The translations under genes were made by a program, and so were the position numbers. From assembly GCA_012295275.1 (NCBI GenBank), contig CM022668.1, forward strand, positions 15,593,391 through 15,605,890: a DNA stretch of 12,500 nucleotides. The letters are read 5' to 3'. This stretch comes from Chrysomallon squamiferum. Taxonomy: Eukaryota; Mollusca; Gastropoda; Neomphalida; Peltospiridae. A model generated the notes under the pieces. It was not told the origin of the DNA. It did not search any database and saw only the letters and a list, made by a program, of their open reading frames with translations. This document shows, piece by piece, positions 1 through 12,500 of the stretch (position 1 is its first letter; every line of letters starts with the position of its first letter).

Positions 1-470
1 TTAACAATAAAAATAAATTAATGATGACAAAATGTGTTGACAAATGAAATTACTGTTTAGTACACACAGAAAATAATTATTATAAAAAAAAAGTTGAAGG
101 AAAGAGAAAAAAAAAAAAAACAATAAAATAAAAGAAAAAAAAAAAAGTTCAAAACGGTATTTTTGTTAGCACTAATTGCTGTGTTATCGTTATCGAATAT
201 AAGTCGTATCGTGTAACCAGTTTTGTGACGACTCAAACTCTTAGGAACCATATGGCGCGGACTGTGTGTCAATCCATTGGATACAAATGTAATAAAGTAA
301 CAATAAAAAACTGACTAGTAATTTCAATACATTTTTCTTTGGTTTACAATATAAAAGAAGAAAAAAAAATAAAATAAAAAGACTACAAAAATGTCTTTAA
401 TTCGACAATTTTCGGAAATTTTCGGTAAAATTACACGACCGAATTGTTTTTAATGGTGTCGTTTAATTAC

Positions 471-512
<42 letters not shown>

Positions 513-545
513 TATGACAATAATAATAATATAATAATAATAATT
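471..545. repeat. (AAT)n microsatellite
   Basis: About 14 AAT units, an interruption TTATGAC, then more AAT. Confidence 0.95.
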
Positions 546-1018
546 AAATGTTGTCATTAATACGTTTATTTTGTATTTATATCATAACAAAACAGTAGCC
601 GTAATTCAACGAAAAAATCCGAAATATGCCGAATGACGCATCTATATACAGCTGAATTTTTAATCAACGAACATATTTTTTTACTTTTGAAACTAAAACA
701 TCTTATTTATGAGAGACCTTATTCTTTTCACATGCAAAACTTTTTGATCCAACGAAACAAAATCAACAACAAAATAACTACTTAAATAGTTGCAAAATTA
801 ATTACGTTTTTTTGTCATAGAATAAAATTAAATTCGTTTATATAGTTATGGAAGAACAAAATTAATTTATGTTAAATTAATGATTCAAAATGAATTTCCT
901 CTTTTGCTTCTGGAAGTTTCAAAGGGATGAAATTAAATAAATAATTATTACTCACATGTTTTGAAGTTGTCCCCATTCCATATCTTTTCTATACCTCTGA
1001 TGATGAAATATTGTTTCA

Positions 1019-1024
1019 TTTATT
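1019..1024 (-). terminator. AATAAA hexamer, candidate poly(A) signal
   Basis: AATAAA on the minus strand, about 740 bases after the stop, outside any simple repeat. A further copy lies at 570-565. Long UTRs are usual for this family, so these distal signals are more plausible than the proximal one. Confidence 0.3.
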
Positions 1025-1143
1025 ATCTCGAGTTTTCGAGGTAGTCTCCCTTCAATAACTGTCTACATACTCATGCAGAAGGGTTGTTTCCCTTTTCAAA
1101 TTTTTTTTTACATACTTTTGATTATAATGGTAGTCGTAATCTC

Positions 1144-1168
1144 CCTTGAATACCATTTCAAGGTATTC
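1144..1168. repeat. Two overlapping inverted repeats
   Basis: CCTTGAA (1144-1150) pairs with TTCAAGG (1157-1163), and GAATACC (1148-1154) pairs with GGTATTC (1162-1168). The two 7-bp stems are mutually exclusive. They fall in the presumed 3' UTR or flank. Confidence 0.6.
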
Positions 1169-1470
1169 CATTCTGTGATAATTAATTCGATACATTAATT
1201 TTGGAACCGTGTAATAAAGATTTTTTGGGACCTAAAATAACGAAATTTTAGAAGAAAAAAAGAGTAATATTAATGGCAAGTGTCAGCTTGATGTTTACGA
1301 CAGTTAAACAGAGGTAGTATTCTGTTATTGTTTAGACACACAACACAGACACATGTAACAACAACAAAATGTCGCAAACAAAAAAAAAAACAGAAAATAA
1401 AATTAAAAGAATATGAAAAATCATTCGAAACTAAAACGCGGAAACTGTTCTCTACTAGGAAAATTAAAAA

Positions 1471-1602
1471 CTTACACATATTAAAAATAATAATTAATTG
1501 TAAATGACGTCAAACTTACATATATCCAAAAAAAATAATAGTTAATTGTAATGACGTCAAACGTATACATATATTGAAATAAATAATAATAATGACGTCA
1601 CA
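1471..1602. repeat. Three-unit ~47-bp tandem repeat, each unit ending in TGACGTCA
   Basis: Units at about 1471-1514, 1515-1561 and 1562-1602 share the order CTTACA/CGTATACATAT..., an A-rich stretch, (GT)TAATTGTAA in the first two, and TGACGTCA. The palindromes are at 1505-1512, 1552-1559 and 1593-1600 (spacing 47 and 41). Each is a perfect cAMP-response element. The repeat lies 160-300 bases past the stop of the NR4A gene. Confidence 0.85.
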
Positions 1603-1639
1603 AGACTAGATGAAAACGAGGCAGACGCGGGTGAGACAC

Positions 1640-1693
1640 TTTTTTTTAAGTTTTTTTTTTTTTTTTTTTCTTTTTTTTTTATTTTTTTTTTTA
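1640..1693. repeat. Poly(T)-rich tract
   Basis: T runs broken by AAG, C and A. It reads as an A-rich block in the NR4A transcript, 70-125 bases after the stop. Confidence 0.9.
1678..1683 (-). terminator. AATAAA hexamer, proximal candidate poly(A) signal
   Basis: AATAAA reads on the minus strand about 82 bases after the stop codon. It sits inside a nearly pure A run (1693-1640), so it may be a by-product of the repeat. Use would give a very short 3' UTR. Confidence 0.25.
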
Positions 1694-1764
1694 ATCCATT
1701 GTTTGTTTTTTGTTTTTTGTTTGTTTTCCTCACGAGACGACTGGAGCACACACCACTGACAGGA

Positions 1765-11075
<9,311 letters not shown>

Positions 11076-11085
11076 CTGGAAAACA

Positions 11086-11091
11086 AACAAA

Positions 11092-11122
<31 letters not shown>
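11086..11122. repeat. (AAAT)n at acceptor
   Basis: Reads TTTA/TTTG on the transcript strand and runs into the TTTTCCAG acceptor. Confidence 0.93.
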
Positions 11123-11123
<1 letters not shown>

Positions 11124-11125
11124 AA

Positions 11126-11191
11126 CAACTGTAGCAATGGCGACTCTGTAATAATAGTAATAACGATGATGATGATGATGATAATAATAGT

Positions 11192-11227
<36 letters not shown>

Positions 11228-11493
11228 AAACAGCAACAGCAACAACAACAACAAATAAATAAATTATAATAATAACAACTATAGCAATGGCAACTCTATA
11301 ATAATAGTAATAACGATGATGATGATGATGATAATAATAATAGTAGTAGTAGTAGTAACAGTAGCAGTAATAACAGCAACAGCAGCAAAAGCAACAACAA
11401 AATAAATAAATAAATAAATAACAACAACTATATGCAATAGCGACTCTGTAAATATAGTAATAATGATGATGATGATGATGATGATGATAATAA

Positions 11494-11525
<32 letters not shown>

Positions 11526-11565
11526 TAGCAGCAGCAGTAATAACAGCAACAACAACAACAACAAC

Positions 11566-11596
<31 letters not shown>

Positions 11597-11690
11597 AACA
11601 ACTTTATAATAATAGTAATAACGATGATAATAATAATAATAATAGTAGTAGTAGTAGTGATGAGCAACAACAAATAAAAAAATAAATAAT
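11126..11690. repeat. 150-bp higher-order repeat built of microsatellites
   Basis: Core AACAACT(G/A)TAGCAATGGC(G/A)ACTCT is followed in order by AATAGT, GATGAT, AGTAGT, CAGCAA/CAACAA and AAATAAAT blocks. The GCAATGG/GCAATAG core recurs at 11134, 11284 and 11434, exactly 150 bp apart. A fourth, core-deleted copy begins near 11597. Confidence 0.92.
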
Positions 11691-11733
11691 ATTCATTATT
11701 TATTTCTGCTATCTCTGATACTTCTATTGCTGC

Positions 11734-11757
11734 TGCTACTACTACTACTACTACTAC
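11734..11757. repeat. (CTA)n microsatellite
   Basis: CTGCTGCTA leading into CTA units, followed by degenerate trinucleotides to about 11870. Confidence 0.85.
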
Positions 11758-11988
11758 CATTACTACTCATACTTCTACTCGTACTGTTACTCCTCTTACT
11801 ACTTCTACCGCCATCACCATAACCACAACCACAGTCACCACTATTACAGCTGCTACTACTGATGCTATTACTGCTCTGGTTTTTTCTGTTACAAAGCTAT
11901 TATTTTTTAATACTTTTGCTATTGCTAATACTACGACTTCAGCTACAACAACACCGTTACGTTTTAAAACCACTGCTAGTTTTTCACC

Positions 11989-11990
<2 letters not shown>

Positions 11991-12054
<64 letters not shown>
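11991..12054. repeat. (ATT)21 microsatellite
   Basis: Uninterrupted ATT array. Confidence 0.97.
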
Positions 12055-12057
<3 letters not shown>

Positions 12058-12299
12058 CAATTACGACTGCTACAACTAATAAATTAAACATGTGCGTCTG
12101 ACACTAATCGTGGTTTACTGTTAATAATTACATTATTAGTTTTTATCTAATTTGTTGCCAGAAAATGTATGTAAAGATTCACATTCTTGATTTGCTCACA
12201 ATAATATTTTACGAAATGTTAAACGTCATCTGAAGTAATATGATGATATTAAGCGATGCCTTTTTGAAAAAAAAGAAAAAGAAAAGAAAAGAAATATGG

Positions 12300-12304
<5 letters not shown>

Positions 12305-12372
<68 letters not shown>
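12305..12372. repeat. (CT)34 microsatellite
   Basis: Perfect dinucleotide array; polypurine on the transcript strand, like the (TC)39 array downstream. Confidence 0.98.
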
Positions 12373-12376
<4 letters not shown>

Positions 12377-12445
12377 TTGTGAATAGCTAAATAACATTAC
12401 AAAGAAATAAACACATGAAACTGTGAAACGTCATAAAATGTTGTA

Positions 12446-12479
12446 TTATGACGTCATATCACTTATGACGTCATATCAC
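12446..12479. promoter_or_regulatory. Two perfect CREs in an exact 17-bp tandem repeat
   Basis: TTATGACGTCATATCAC occurs twice without a gap (12446-12462, 12463-12479), placing TGACGTCA at 12449-12456 and 12466-12473. A CGTCA half-site lies just outside at 12429-12433. CREB/ATF binding would fit an immediate-early receptor gene; function is inferred. Confidence 0.55.
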
Positions 12480-12500
12480 ACACACACACACACACACACA
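12477..12500. repeat. (CA)n at window edge
   Basis: CA dinucleotides continuing past the window end. Confidence 0.9.

Larger units (their letters stand above)
1..1764 (-). other. 3' UTR and downstream flank of the NR4A gene
   Basis: No coding region is supported here; the open frames are short and driven by A/T runs. On the transcript strand the stop is followed by about 70 ordinary bases, an A-rich block (1693-1640), then a tandem repeat with three TGACGTCA sites. Two AU-rich nonamer-like sites (TTATTTATT at 1586-1578 and ATTTATTTA at 942-934) fit the unstable mRNAs typical of NR4A genes, though chance is likely in such AT-rich DNA. Where the UTR ends is not visible; three AATAAA hexamers are candidates. 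1-470 holds AT-rich DNA with A runs and nothing I recognise. Confidence 0.55.
11076..12500 (-). other. NR4A upstream intron, 3' part (donor beyond the window)
   Basis: AG at 11077-11076. The preceding coding exon, which must end in phase 2, is not visible before 12500. Contents: TTTA repeat at the acceptor, 150-bp compound repeat, degenerate ACT/ATT repeats (11700-12055), about 240 bases of ordinary AT-rich sequence (12056-12300), (CT)34, a CRE tandem pair and a CA run. The open frame at 11973-11767 is Val/Ala-rich from degenerate GTA/GTT repeats and is not an exon. Confidence 0.85.

Noticed and set aside
57-272. 71-codon minus-strand open frame at the left edge
   Set aside because: Poly-Phe/Ile from A/T runs, no domain; non-coding flank.
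11126-11690. Regular repeats as a CRISPR array
   Set aside because: Eukaryotic context; units are made of microsatellites without distinct spacers.
11767-11973. Val-rich open frame as a possible upstream NR4A exon
   Set aside because: It is degenerate trinucleotide repeat with no family resemblance and no good phase-2 donor.

Overview
The window is eukaryotic and animal. It carries split coding exons with GT...AG introns, very low gene density, AT-rich non-coding DNA and dense microsatellites (AAT/ATT, AGT, AAAT, GA/TC, CA). The only convincing gene is the 3' part of an NR4A (Nurr1/NGFI-B/DHR38-type) nuclear receptor on the minus strand. The gene family, the residues it shares with both vertebrate and insect members, and the repeat-laden compact introns suggest an invertebrate, probably a mollusc or another lophotrochozoan. 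That assignment is inference.

Layout in transcript order (minus strand, high to low coordinates): 12500-11076 is the end of an upstream intron, with a 150-bp compound repeat, GA and CA arrays and two CRE palindromes. 11075-10892 is an exon with the end of the N-terminal domain and zinc finger 1. 10891-10065 is an AAT/TC-repeat intron. 10064-9935 is the zinc finger 2 exon. 9934-6217 is a 3.7-kb intron with a 72-bp tandem repeat at its donor, E-boxes and a G-quadruplex motif. 6216-6056 is the C-terminal extension and hinge exon. 6055-3973 is an intron with a GT-rich, possibly mitochondrial-like tract. 3972-3770, 2807-2629 and 2021-1765 are three ligand-binding-domain exons ending in a TGA stop. 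1764-1 is 3' UTR and flank, with three further CRE palindromes in a tandem repeat. All five complete splice junctions keep frame and give 371 continuous residues. From the first DBD cysteine to the end there are 335 residues, close to the 336 I recall for human NR4A2. The start codon and most of the N-terminal activation domain lie beyond 12500.

There is no operon and no second gene, so the biology is that of one gene and its regulatory and repeat setting. The features most worth a second look are: (a) tandem or dispersed copies of splice-donor flanks inside the introns they begin, clearest in the 72-bp repeat after the zinc finger 2 exon, which stays open in frame for two units and carries phase-matched donors; (b) microsatellites that form the 3' splice-site tract of four of six exons; (c) five perfect TGACGTCA palindromes in two tandem arrays near the two ends of the window. 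I found no credible RNA gene, CRISPR array or intact transposon.
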